Part shown: positions 38,179 through 45,427 of the stretch, one piece after another
Layout: each line of letters starts with the position of its first letter
Position numbering within the stretch: the stretch's first letter is position 1
Assembly (NCBI RefSeq): GCF_003797945.1
Contig: NZ_RKKU01000002.1
Location: 62,001-126,000, forward strand
DNA: 64,000 nucleotides
Direction: 5' to 3'
DNA from: Pseudomonas neustonica
Lineage (GTDB): Bacteria > Pseudomonadota > Gammaproteobacteria > Pseudomonadales > Pseudomonadaceae
Notes under the pieces: generated by a model
Databases searched by the model: none
Told to the model about the DNA's origin: nothing
The model's input: the letters and a program-made list of their open reading frames with translations, nothing else
Position numbers and translations under genes: made by a program

Positions 38179-38940
38179 ATGAAACTCGAAGGACAGCTCT
38201 GGTTTGCCCATGAGGGCCAGAATCTGGCGGGGCAGGGGCGTATCGAGCTGCTGCAACAGATTGCCGACACCGGTTCCATCAGCAAGGCGGCCAAGGCTGC
38301 GGGTATGAGCTACAAGACCGCCTGGGACGCGGTGGACGCGATGAATAAGGCGACCGGCTCGCCGCTGGTCGAGCGCTCGGTGGGCGGCAAGGGCGGTGGC
38401 GGCACGCGCTTGACCGCCAAGGGCGAAGAGCTGGTGGCGGCTTTTTTGCGCTATCAGCAGGAGCATGAGCAATTTCTCGCGCGACTGGCGGAGGACACTA
38501 GCCTGGAGCCTTATCTGCAGGTAATGCAGCGCCTGCGTTTGCGCACCAGTGCACGTAACCAGCTGTATGCGCGGGTAGTGCGGGTTGAACCGCTGGCGCT
38601 GAACGACCGGATCAGCCTGCAGCTCGATGGCGGTCAGCCACTGGTTGCCCTGATTACGCGTACCAGTAGCGAGCGCTTGAACCTGAGTGCAGGCTCTGAG
38701 GTATTCGCACTGATCAAGGCGCCCTGGCTTTGCCTGGCAGCAACAGGGCCTGGCGATAACCGGCTGGACGGACAGGTAACGCAGCTAGCGCAGAGTGAGC
38801 ATGGTGCAGAGCTGCAGGTACAGCTCCCAGACGGGCCGGTATTGGTCGCTTCGCTGCGGCAGGATCAAGCGTTGCCGAGCGCGGGTGAGGAGGTCAGTCT
38901 CTGGGTTGAGCCGGAACAGATTATTCTGTGTGCCGTATGA
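38179..38940 (+). CDS. modE: Molybdate-dependent transcriptional regulator
   Basis: ModE, 253 residues: a dimeric repressor that binds molybdate and shuts off modABC. The N-terminal winged HTH covers about residues 1-95 (GRIELLQQIADTGSISKAAKAAGMSYKTAWDAVDAM, then GGKGGGGTRLTAKGEELV, the wing). Two C-terminal Mop domains follow: the first has SARNQLYARVVRVEPLALND and LITRTSSERLNLSAGSEVFALIKAP, the second has VTQLAQSEHGAELQV. This is full-length ModE with both molybdate-binding Mop domains. It is divergent from modA with a clear ModE box between. Confidence 0.96.
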   Translation: MKLEGQLWFAHEGQNLAGQGRIELLQQIADTGSISKAAKAAGMSYKTAWDAVDAMNKATGSPLVERSVGGKGGGGTRLTAKGEELVAAFLRYQQEHEQFLARLAEDTSLEPYLQVMQRLRLRTSARNQLYARVVRVEPLALNDRISLQLDGGQPLVALITRTSSERLNLSAGSEVFALIKAPWLCLAATGPGDNRLDGQVTQLAQSEHGAELQVQLPDGPVLVASLRQDQALPSAGEEVSLWVEPEQIILCAV

Positions 38941-38972
38941 GCCTTTTCTGAAAACGTCTTTGAGGTGCCAGC

Positions 38973-39518
38973 ATGTCATCAGATACTTCCCCTGCAGCGC
39001 AAGCCAAAGCGGCTGCCAATCACACTCTGCGTTTTCACCGCGCCAGTCTGCACTTGAGCTCCGTATTCGGCGATGGCTGGTTCGCGCAGAAGGCAGAAGC
39101 CTTTGCCCGCTTCTTTGGTACGCCGGTTTTTCTGATCGCACAAACGCTGATCGTTGCGCTGTGGATTGGTATCAACGCCAGTGGGCTGGTGCACTTTGAT
39201 CTTTACCCTTTCATTCTGCTCAACCTGGCGTTCAGCCTGCAGGCAGCCTATGCCGCGCCGCTGATTCTGCTGGCGCAGACACGGCAGGCGGATCGCGACA
39301 AGGCGCTGGCGCAAGCCGATGCGCAGCATCGGGAGGCACTGGCGGAGGCGGCGGAACAGCGCGGTCAGCATGCCGCCGCGCAGTCTGATGCCTTGCTCGC
39401 GCTGATGGAGCAGAACACCCGGCTGACCGAGCTAACGCACCATCTGAGTGAGCGTATTGAAGCCTTGACGCTGGAGATACATAACGGCGTGATCAGCCAA
39501 TCCAGGCAGGATTCCTGA
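38973..39518 (+). CDS. DUF1003 family membrane protein
   Basis: A 181-residue protein of the DUF1003 family; function unknown. A soluble N-terminal part (about 1-45) is followed by two membrane segments: FFGTPVFLIAQTLIVALWIGINA (about 47-69) and FILLNLAFSLQAAYAAPLILLAQT (about 79-102). The C-terminal tail (about 103-175) is a predicted coiled coil rich in Ala, Gln and Glu. The family motif LYPFILLNLAFSLQAAYAAP is well conserved. The start ATG 38973 has TGAGGTG upstream. It is 32 bases after modE on the same strand and may be co-transcribed, but a link to molybdate is not known. Confidence 0.85.
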   Translation: MSSDTSPAAQAKAAANHTLRFHRASLHLSSVFGDGWFAQKAEAFARFFGTPVFLIAQTLIVALWIGINASGLVHFDLYPFILLNLAFSLQAAYAAPLILLAQTRQADRDKALAQADAQHREALAEAAEQRGQHAAAQSDALLALMEQNTRLTELTHHLSERIEALTLEIHNGVISQSRQDS

Positions 39519-39519
39519 G

Positions 39520-40680
39520 CTAACCGCGTCTGCGCATCAGTTGCAGTACCAGCATGCCCAGCAGCAACCCCCAGAAAGCGCTGCCGATATGGAACAGCGA
39601 CAAGCCCGAGGCGGTTACCAGAAAAGTCAGAAAGGCGGCCTCGCGCTGTGACTCTTCGTGCAGGGCGCTGGCCAGGCTGTTGCCAATAGTGCCGAGCAGG
39701 GCCAGCCCGGCGATAGCCATGATCAGGGCCTGCGGAAAGGCGGCGAACAGACTGGCGACAGTGGCGCCGAATAGCCCGGTCAGCAGGTAGAAAAGCCCGC
39801 CCCAGATGGTTGCCCGGTAGCGCTGGCTAGGGTCGGGATCGGCATCCTTGCCGGCACAGATAGCCGCACTGATGGCGGCCAGATTGAAGGTGTAGCCACC
39901 GAACGGTGCCAGCAATAGCCCGGTGATGCCGGTCGTGGTCATCAGCGGAGAAGCCGGCACCTGATAGCCGTTGGCGCGCAGTACTGCCATGCCGGGGACG
40001 TTCTGTGAGGCCATGGTGACGATGAACATGGGAATACCCACGCCGATCAGCGCGGTCAACGAGAAAGCCGGTGTGGTCCATACCGGCTGCGCCATGGACC
40101 AGTCCAGCGCATCCATATGCAGCTGACTCCCCAGCGCCGCGATGACGACGCCAACCAGCAGGGCCAGTGGCACGACGTAGCGCGGTAGCAACTGGCGGCC
40201 CAGCAGGTAGGTGATCAGCATGGCGCCGACCATCAGGGTTTGCTGCTCCAGCGCCACAAACAGATTCAGGCCAAAGGGCAGCAACACGCCAGCCAGCATG
40301 GCGCCTGCCAGTGAGGCAGGAATCAAGCGCATGATGCGATCAAACCAGCCGAGCAGGCCGCAGAGTGTGATCAGCGCGGCGTTGAACAGAAATACGCCAA
40401 TGGCTTCATTCAAGCTGAAGCCCGGTAAGCCGGTGGCCAGCAGCGCGCCGCCCGGTGTGCTCCAGGCAATCAGTATGGGGGAGCGATAGCGCAGCGACAG
40501 GCCGATACTGGTGAAGGCCATGCCCACACCCAGTGCCCACAGCCAGGAGCTGATTTCATCCGGTGACGCGCCTGCCGCTTCGGCGGCCTGGAAGATAATC
40601 ACTGCAGAGCTGGTATAACCCACCAGCACGGCGATGAAGCCAGCGGCAATGTGAGACGGGTTGAACCAGGCCTTGAGCAT
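39520..40680 (-). CDS. benE: BenE family benzoate/H+ symporter
   Basis: A 386-residue inner-membrane transporter of the BenE family, with about 12 membrane segments. The start chosen is ATG 40680 (MLKAWFNPSHIAAGFIAVLVGY); the upstream in-frame codon at 40719 lies in the operator. Family motifs are TSSAVIIFQAAEAAGAS, LRYRSPILIAWSTPGGALLA, MASQNVPGMAVLRANGY and APFGGYTFNLAAISAAICAG. Members take up benzoate, but many act on unknown aromatics. No benzoate degradation genes are nearby, so the substrate is open. It is divergent from an XRE-cupin regulator with a double dyad between them. Confidence 0.9.
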   Translation of the reverse strand: MLKAWFNPSHIAAGFIAVLVGYTSSAVIIFQAAEAAGASPDEISSWLWALGVGMAFTSIGLSLRYRSPILIAWSTPGGALLATGLPGFSLNEAIGVFLFNAALITLCGLLGWFDRIMRLIPASLAGAMLAGVLLPFGLNLFVALEQQTLMVGAMLITYLLGRQLLPRYVVPLALLVGVVIAALGSQLHMDALDWSMAQPVWTTPAFSLTALIGVGIPMFIVTMASQNVPGMAVLRANGYQVPASPLMTTTGITGLLLAPFGGYTFNLAAISAAICAGKDADPDPSQRYRATIWGGLFYLLTGLFGATVASLFAAFPQALIMAIAGLALLGTIGNSLASALHEESQREAAFLTFLVTASGLSLFHIGSAFWGLLLGMLVLQLMRRRG

Positions 40681-40702
40681 GTGACTATCCTTGATAAGCG
40701 GC

Positions 40703-40756
40703 TGTGCGTTATAGCGCACGAATGGCCGATGCTAGCATTGTGCGCTATAACGCACA
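40703..40756. promoter_or_regulatory. Paired 17-bp inverted operator between benE and XRE gene
   Basis: The arms 40703-40719 and 40740-40756 are perfect inverted copies (17 bp) separated by 20 bases. Each arm is itself a near-perfect dyad, GTGCG-N-TATA-N-CGCAC. The layout suggests two operator sites, one per promoter or for cooperative binding, in the 122-bp gap between divergent genes. The benE start is 23 bases to the left and the regulator start 47 bases to the right. The likely binder is the adjacent XRE-cupin protein. Confidence 0.8.
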
Positions 40757-40802
40757 AAAGAAAATTGCTAAGCTGTTTTCCCCTTTTATAACCGGACTGT
40801 CC

Positions 40803-41384
40803 ATGCAGGAAATCAATCAGTATCTGGCCGATACGTTGCGTCAGCTGCGCCATGATCGTAGCTGGAGTCTCGATCGCGCCGCCAGTGAGTGTGGGGTCAG
40901 CAAGGCCATGCTGGGGCAAATCGAGCGGGGTGAGTCCAGCCCGACAGTGGCGACACTGTGGAAGATTGCCAGTGGTTTCGACACCTCGCTGTCGAGTTTT
41001 CTGGAGCCTGCTCCGGCCGAACTGCGCGGCGTCACTCTGCGCAGTGCCGATGCGCTGCGTCAGCGGCCAACTGCCGATGCCATGTTAATGGCACCGCTGT
41101 TTCCCTTTGATGCGCGCTATGGTTTCGAGCTGTTCGAGTTCACCCTGCTGCCGGGCTACGAGCGGCTGTCAGAACCGCACAGCCAGAGTGTGGTCGAGCA
41201 CGTGGTGGTCGTGCGTGGGGTGATGGAGTTATTGGTGCGAGGCGTTTGGCAACGCCTCGGTGAGGGGGAGGCGGTACGTTTTGCCGCCGACCAGCCACAT
41301 GGCTATCGTAACCCCACCAGTGCCCCGGCGGTGTTCCACGACCTGATTCACTATCCGCCTGGTAGCGACTCTCAGTCGCGGTAA
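40803..41384 (+). CDS. XRE family regulator with cupin domain
   Basis: A 193-residue regulator: an N-terminal lambda-type HTH (about residues 10-65; LRQLRHDRSWSLDRAASECGVSKAMLGQIERGESSPTVATLWKIA) and a C-terminal cupin ligand-binding domain (about 105-185; VEHVVVVRGVMELLV, EAVRFAADQPHGYRN). The start chosen is ATG 40803 (MQEINQYLADTL), after the operator; an upstream frame from 40704 runs through the operator. It most likely controls benE and itself through the paired dyads. Its 3' end overlaps the convergent ppiC gene by 13 bases. Confidence 0.9.
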   Translation: MQEINQYLADTLRQLRHDRSWSLDRAASECGVSKAMLGQIERGESSPTVATLWKIASGFDTSLSSFLEPAPAELRGVTLRSADALRQRPTADAMLMAPLFPFDARYGFELFEFTLLPGYERLSEPHSQSVVEHVVVVRGVMELLVRGVWQRLGEGEAVRFAADQPHGYRNPTSAPAVFHDLIHYPPGSDSQSR

Positions 41385-41650
41385 AAAACCTGCACCAGGT
41401 GATAGCCAAACTGGGTTTTTACCGGCCCATGTACCACTTTCAGTGGCTTTTTGAAGATGATCTGGTCAATCGCCTTGACCATCTGCCCCGGTCTTACTTC
41501 ACCCAGATCGCCACCACGTTTCTTTGATGGGCAGGTGGAGTGCTTCTTTGCCAGCACATCAAAGGCTTCGCCGGCGGCAATACGCTGCTTGAGTGCGGCG
41601 GCTTCGGCTTCGGTTTTAACCAGAATATGGCGGGCCATGGCGACGGGCAT
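41372..41650 (-). CDS. ppiC: Parvulin peptidyl-prolyl isomerase
   Basis: A 92-residue single-domain parvulin, matching E. coli PpiC in length and plan; it catalyses cis/trans isomerisation of proline bonds in the cytoplasm. Motifs are ARHILVKTEAEAAALKQRI, the active-site region AKKHSTCPSKKRGGDLGEVRPGQMV, and the C-terminal VKTQFGYHLVQVFYRD. The start ATG 41650 has GAGGATG upstream; ATG 41638 is an alternative. The 3' end overlaps the convergent XRE gene by 13 bases. Confidence 0.95.
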   Translation of the reverse strand: MPVAMARHILVKTEAEAAALKQRIAAGEAFDVLAKKHSTCPSKKRGGDLGEVRPGQMVKAIDQIIFKKPLKVVHGPVKTQFGYHLVQVFYRD

Positions 41651-41746
41651 GGGGGCATCCTCAAAGGTAACAGGCAGCGAATTATGCCTGATCAGAGCGC
41701 CGCTATGCAGGGGCCTGGCTATATGAACTTTATATGAAGTCTCTAA

Positions 41747-41782
41747 ATATACGATTTACCGTATATATGGGAATCCGTATAT
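41747..41782 (+). promoter_or_regulatory. ArsR operator region
   Basis: ATATACG (41747-41753) and CGTATAT (41760-41766) form a 7-bp inverted repeat with a 6-base spacer, and a third CGTATAT lies at 41776-41782. This AT-rich region ends 28 bases before the arsR start, where an ArsR dimer would be expected to repress the arsR-gapdh-arsJ operon. Confidence 0.65.
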
Positions 41783-41810
41783 TGTGTTTATTCCCTGCTG
41801 TGAGTGCGCC

Positions 41811-42143
41811 ATGTCCACCCTTACCCCTGTTGTGCTGTTTAAAGCCCTGGCTGATGACACTCGGGCACGTATCTGCCTGTTGCTGGCGCAGCGCGGTGAG
41901 CTCTGTGTCTGTGACCTCACCGCAGCGCTTGCGGCCAGCCAGCCCAAGGTCTCGCGTCACCTGGCACTGCTGCGCAGCGCCGGTTTGCTGAGTGACCGGC
42001 GTGCAGGGCACTGGGTTTATTATCGATTGGCGGTCACGCTGCCGAGCTGGGTTACTGAGGTGCTCGATCACAGCGCCGCTGGCAACGTAGCTTGGCTGGC
42101 CGAGAGTATTGCGCGTTTGCCGCCCTCCGGCTGCTGCGACTGA
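41811..42143 (+). CDS. arsR: Arsenic-responsive ArsR repressor
   Basis: A 110-residue ArsR-type repressor. The start chosen is ATG 41811 (MSTLTPVVLFKALADDTRARI). The metal-sensing motif ELCVCDL (two cysteines in CVC, about residues 31-33) is the classic As(III)/Sb(III) site. The winged HTH has ASQPKVSRHLALLRSAGLLSDRRAGHWVYYRL. The C-terminus ends in a CC pair (GCCD). It is the first gene of a run with a GAPDH and the ArsJ transporter, so it should release DNA when arsenite appears. Confidence 0.94.
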   Translation: MSTLTPVVLFKALADDTRARICLLLAQRGELCVCDLTAALAASQPKVSRHLALLRSAGLLSDRRAGHWVYYRLAVTLPSWVTEVLDHSAAGNVAWLAESIARLPPSGCCD

Positions 42144-42212
42144 TTGGGTCCATACTCAAGGTAGTGCGTCGTTGCACGCGTCGCTTTCTTTGCCCGTTTC
42201 AGGAGACAGATT

Positions 42213-43217
42213 ATGAGCATCAAGGTAGGTATCAATGGCTTTGGGCGTATCGGCAAACTGGCGCTACGCGCCGCATGGGACTGGCCGGAGCTGGAGTTTG
42301 TGCAGATCAACGATCCCGGCGGCGACGCCGCGACCCACGCACATCTGCTGAATTTCGATTCGGTGCATGGCCGCTGGCATCACGAAGCCCGGGGTGCTGA
42401 GGGCGCCCTGGTGATCGGCAACCGTCATTTGCCGCTCTCCGCCAATCGTGCAATTGCCGATACCGACTGGTCCGGTTGTGATCTGGTGATTGAGGCCAGC
42501 GGCGCAAACAAGACCAGCGCTGTGCTGCAGGGCTATCTCGATCAGGGCGTGAAGCGCGTGGTGGTCAGCGCGCCAGTAAAAGAGAGCGCGGTGCTGAACG
42601 TGGTGCTGGGGGTAAACGACCATCTGTTTGATCCCCAGGTGCATCGCATAGTGACGGCGGCCTCCTGCACCACCAATTGCCTGGCGCCGGTAGTCAAGGT
42701 GATTCACCAAGCCATGGGTATCAAGCACGGCTCTATTACCACCATCCATGATGTGACCAACACCCAGAGTATTCTCGACCAGCCGCACAAGGATCTGCGT
42801 CGTGCGCGGGCGTGCGGCATGAGCCTGATTCCGACCAGCACCGGCTCGGCGACGGCCATTGCCGAGATATTTCCCGAGTTGCGCGGCAAGCTGAATGGCC
42901 ATGCCGTGCGCGTGCCATTGGCCAACGCGTCGCTGACCGATTGCGTCTTTGAGGTAGCTCGGGAAACCAGCGTCGAGGAGGTCAACCAGCTGTTCAAGGC
43001 TGCGGCGGTCGGCGCTATGCAGGGCATTCTCGGTTATGAGGAGCGGCCATTGGTTTCCATCGACTATCGTACCGATCCGCGCTCCTCGATTATTGATGCA
43101 TTGAGCACCATGGTGGTCAACGGCACTCAGGTAAAAATCTATAGCTGGTATGACAATGAGTGGGGTTACAGCAATCGTTTGGTCGAGCTGGCACGCTTGG
43201 TCGGGCAGGCGGGCTAA
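42213..43217 (+). CDS. ArsJ-associated glyceraldehyde-3-phosphate dehydrogenase
   Basis: A 334-residue GAPDH. In ars operons with arsJ this enzyme uses arsenate in place of phosphate, making unstable 1-arseno-3-phosphoglycerate, which ArsJ exports; outside the cell it falls apart, so the pair expels arsenate. Motifs are the NAD-binding [16 protein letters not shown] (residues 6-21), the catalytic Cys in [12 protein letters not shown] (about 150-161) and the C-terminal [16 protein letters not shown]. The start ATG 42213 has CAGGAGA upstream. Its position between arsR and arsJ is what separates it from glycolytic GAPDH. Confidence 0.93.
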   Translation: MSIKVGINGFGRIGKLALRAAWDWPELEFVQINDPGGDAATHAHLLNFDSVHGRWHHEARGAEGALVIGNRHLPLSANRAIADTDWSGCDLVIEASGANKTSAVLQGYLDQGVKRVVVSAPVKESAVLNVVLGVNDHLFDPQVHRIVTAASCTTNCLAPVVKVIHQAMGIKHGSITTIHDVTNTQSILDQPHKDLRRARACGMSLIPTSTGSATAIAEIFPELRGKLNGHAVRVPLANASLTDCVFEVARETSVEEVNQLFKAAAVGAMQGILGYEERPLVSIDYRTDPRSSIIDALSTMVVNGTQVKIYSWYDNEWGYSNRLVELARLVGQAG

Positions 43218-43220
43218 CCG

Positions 43221-44438
43221 ATGCAGTGGCTGTCGCAGCTTTCCGCCGAGGTGCGGCAGTATCTGATCGTAACCGGCAATTATTGGGCTTTCACCCTGAC
43301 CGACGGCGCTTTGCGCATGCTGGTTGTGCTGCACTTCCATCAGCTCGGCTATAGCCCGCTGCAGGTGGCCGGGTTGTTTCTGTTCTATGAAATTTTTGGG
43401 GTGGTTACCAATCTGCTGGGCGGCTGGCTGGGTGCGCGTGTTGGCTTGAATCGCACTATGAATCTGGGGCTGTTGTTGCAGGTAGTTGCTTTGCTGATGC
43501 TCACCGTACCGGCGTCTGCGCTTACTGTTGTTTGGGTAATGGCGGCGCAGGCACTCTCGGGCATCGCCAAGGACCTGAACAAGATGAGCGCAAAAAGCAG
43601 CATCAAGCTGCTGCTGCCGGATGATCAGCAGGGCGCGCTCTATCGTTGGGTGGCGCTGCTGACCGGCTCGAAGAATGCGCTCAAGGGGCTGGGTTTCTTT
43701 CTCGGCGGGGTGCTGCTTACAACCCTGGGGTTTGCTGGCGCGGTGCTTTTGCTCGCCCTGCTGCTGGCGCTGGTTTGGCTACTCAGCCGACGGTTGCTCA
43801 AGCGTGAACTGGGGCGCGCCAGTGGCAAGCCCAAGTTCCGTGAACTGCTGTCAAAAAGCCGAACCATCAACCTGCTCTCGGCGGCTAGGCTGTTTCTATT
43901 TGCGGCGCGCGATGTCTGGTTTGTGATCGCACTGCCGGTCTATCTAAGCAGTGTATTTGGCTGGGACTTCTGGCAAGTAGGCGGTTTTATGGCTTGCTGG
44001 GTGATCGGTTACGGGCTGGTGCAGACGCAGGCGCCGCGCTTCACCGAGCGCAGAGACAGGCTGCCGGACGGCCGCGTCGCGGCCTACTGGGTAGCAGGGC
44101 TCAGCGTACTGCCCGGACTGATTGCCCTGGGTTTGCTGTGGCAGGGTGCAAATGTCTGGATATTGCTGGGTGGGCTGCTGCTATTTGGTGTGGTGTTCGC
44201 GGTCAATTCATCGCTGCACAGTTACTTGATCGTGGCCGGTGCCCGGCGCGATGGCGTGTCACTGGATGTTGGGTTTTACTACATGTCGAACGCCCTGGGA
44301 CGGCTACTGGGTACGCTGCTTTCAGGGTGGGTCTATCAGAGCGCCGGACTGGTGGCTTGCCTGGGGTGGTCTTGCGGGCTACTGATAACGGCAACGCTGA
44401 TCTCGCTGGCGTTACCACGTGCGGCGCCTATTCGCTGA
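43221..44438 (+). CDS. arsJ: Organoarsenical efflux MFS transporter
   Basis: A 405-residue major facilitator protein with about 12 membrane segments, matching ArsJ: it exports 1-arseno-3-phosphoglycerate made by the preceding GAPDH. Seen are FTLTDGALRMLVVLHFHQLGYSPLQVAGLF near the N-terminus, the MFS loop SGIAKDLNKMSAKSSIKLL, GSKNALKGLGFFLGG, and GVVFAVNSSLHSYLIV. The gene starts 3 bases after the GAPDH stop, so the two are tightly coupled. The 3' end overlaps the convergent RpiR-type gene by 11 bases. Confidence 0.93.
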   Translation: MQWLSQLSAEVRQYLIVTGNYWAFTLTDGALRMLVVLHFHQLGYSPLQVAGLFLFYEIFGVVTNLLGGWLGARVGLNRTMNLGLLLQVVALLMLTVPASALTVVWVMAAQALSGIAKDLNKMSAKSSIKLLLPDDQQGALYRWVALLTGSKNALKGLGFFLGGVLLTTLGFAGAVLLLALLLALVWLLSRRLLKRELGRASGKPKFRELLSKSRTINLLSAARLFLFAARDVWFVIALPVYLSSVFGWDFWQVGGFMACWVIGYGLVQTQAPRFTERRDRLPDGRVAAYWVAGLSVLPGLIALGLLWQGANVWILLGGLLLFGVVFAVNSSLHSYLIVAGARRDGVSLDVGFYYMSNALGRLLGTLLSGWVYQSAGLVACLGWSCGLLITATLISLALPRAAPIR

Positions 44439-45294
44439 CTTCACCGCGCGACTTGTTCGAGAGGCGCAGGCCACGCAGGCTGCGCTTGACACTTTTCAGG
44501 TGATTGACCAGTTCTGGACCGCGACGCATCGCCATGCCCATTGCCAATACGTCGATGACCACCAGGTGGGCGATACGCGAGGACAGCGGCGTGTAGATGT
44601 CGGTATCTTCGGGCACATCAATCGGGATATGAATGCGGCCCAGCTCAGCCAGCGGTGTGCGGCTAGGGCAGAGGCTGATCAGGGTCGCGCCGGTCTCTAC
44701 CACCAGGTTGGCGGAGTGCAATAAATCCTTGGTGCGGCCGGTCTGCGAAATAGCCACGGCGACGTCTTCAGGGCCAAGGGTGACGGCGGACATGGCCTGC
44801 ATGTGCGGGTCGGAATAAGCCGCAGTGGATACTTGCAGGCGGAAAAACTTGTGCTGCGCGTCACTGGCGACCGCGCCTGAGGCACCAAAGCCGTAGAATT
44901 CGACGCGGCGGGCTTGGGTCAAAGCATCAATTGCGTGCTCAATCGCCTGCGGATCAAGGCGTTCGCGCACATCCATCAGGGTAGCCAGCGTGGTATCGAA
45001 GATCTTGTGTGACAGGGTGTCGACGCTGTCATCTTCGTTAATCGAGAATTGGCCGAAGCTGGCGCCAGCAGCTAGGCTCTGCGCCAGCTTGAGTTTCAAA
45101 TCCTGGAACCCGGTACAGCCGATAGCCCGACAGAAGCGTACTATGGTCGGCTCACTGACACCGACATGCTGTGACAGGTCGGCCATGGACGAGTGCATTA
45201 CCTGTGCCGCCTGCGCCAACACGTAGTCAGCCACCTTGAGCTCGGACTTTCGGAGCAGGTCGCGGCTGGCGGCTATGTGTTGGAGTAGATTCAC
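44428..45294 (-). CDS. rccR: RpiR family carbon-metabolism regulator (RccR/HexR type)
   Basis: A 288-residue RpiR-type regulator. The N-terminal HTH covers about residues 1-77 (LLRKSELKVADYVLAQAAQVMHSSMADLSQHVGVSEPTIVRFCRA). The SIS sugar-phosphate domain covers about 125-260 (RRVEFYGFGASGAVASDAQHKF, VAVAISQTGRTKDLLHSA). The start is GTG 45294. Regulators of this type sense KDPG, the Entner-Doudoroff intermediate. It is divergent from zwf with a perfect binding site between. The position beside zwf and pycR matches Pseudomonas RccR (PA5438); HexR is the close alternative name. The choice rests on gene order recalled from Pseudomonas. Confidence 0.85.
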   Translation of the reverse strand: MNLLQHIAASRDLLRKSELKVADYVLAQAAQVMHSSMADLSQHVGVSEPTIVRFCRAIGCTGFQDLKLKLAQSLAAGASFGQFSINEDDSVDTLSHKIFDTTLATLMDVRERLDPQAIEHAIDALTQARRVEFYGFGASGAVASDAQHKFFRLQVSTAAYSDPHMQAMSAVTLGPEDVAVAISQTGRTKDLLHSANLVVETGATLISLCPSRTPLAELGRIHIPIDVPEDTDIYTPLSSRIAHLVVIDVLAMGMAMRRGPELVNHLKSVKRSLRGLRLSNKSRGEVSE

Positions 45295-45377
45295 GATGGC
45301 TTCATGTTAGGCTGCGAGTGAGTGGCTGCAGTGGTGTAGTTAAACATCTGTTTCTGGTGCCCGTAGGCGATCAATCT

Positions 45378-45392
45378 TGTAGTTATACTACA
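45378..45392. promoter_or_regulatory. RccR/HexR operator
   Basis: TGTAGTTATACTACA is a perfect interrupted palindrome (TGTAGT-N3-ACTACA) of the kind bound by Pseudomonas HexR/RccR proteins. It sits between divergent rccR (start 45294) and zwf (start about 45428), 36 bases before zwf. A half-matching copy, TGTAGTTAAACATCT, is at 45335-45349, nearer rccR; it may be a weaker second site for autoregulation. Confidence 0.85.
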
Positions 45393-45427
45393 AAAACGCT
45401 GTGGGCGCTGTTTTCCGGGAGAGTGAT

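Noticed and set aside
42264-43340. 358-codon open frame opposite the GAPDH gene
   Set aside because: The sense strand carries a complete GAPDH with catalytic motifs; the antisense protein has no recognisable features.
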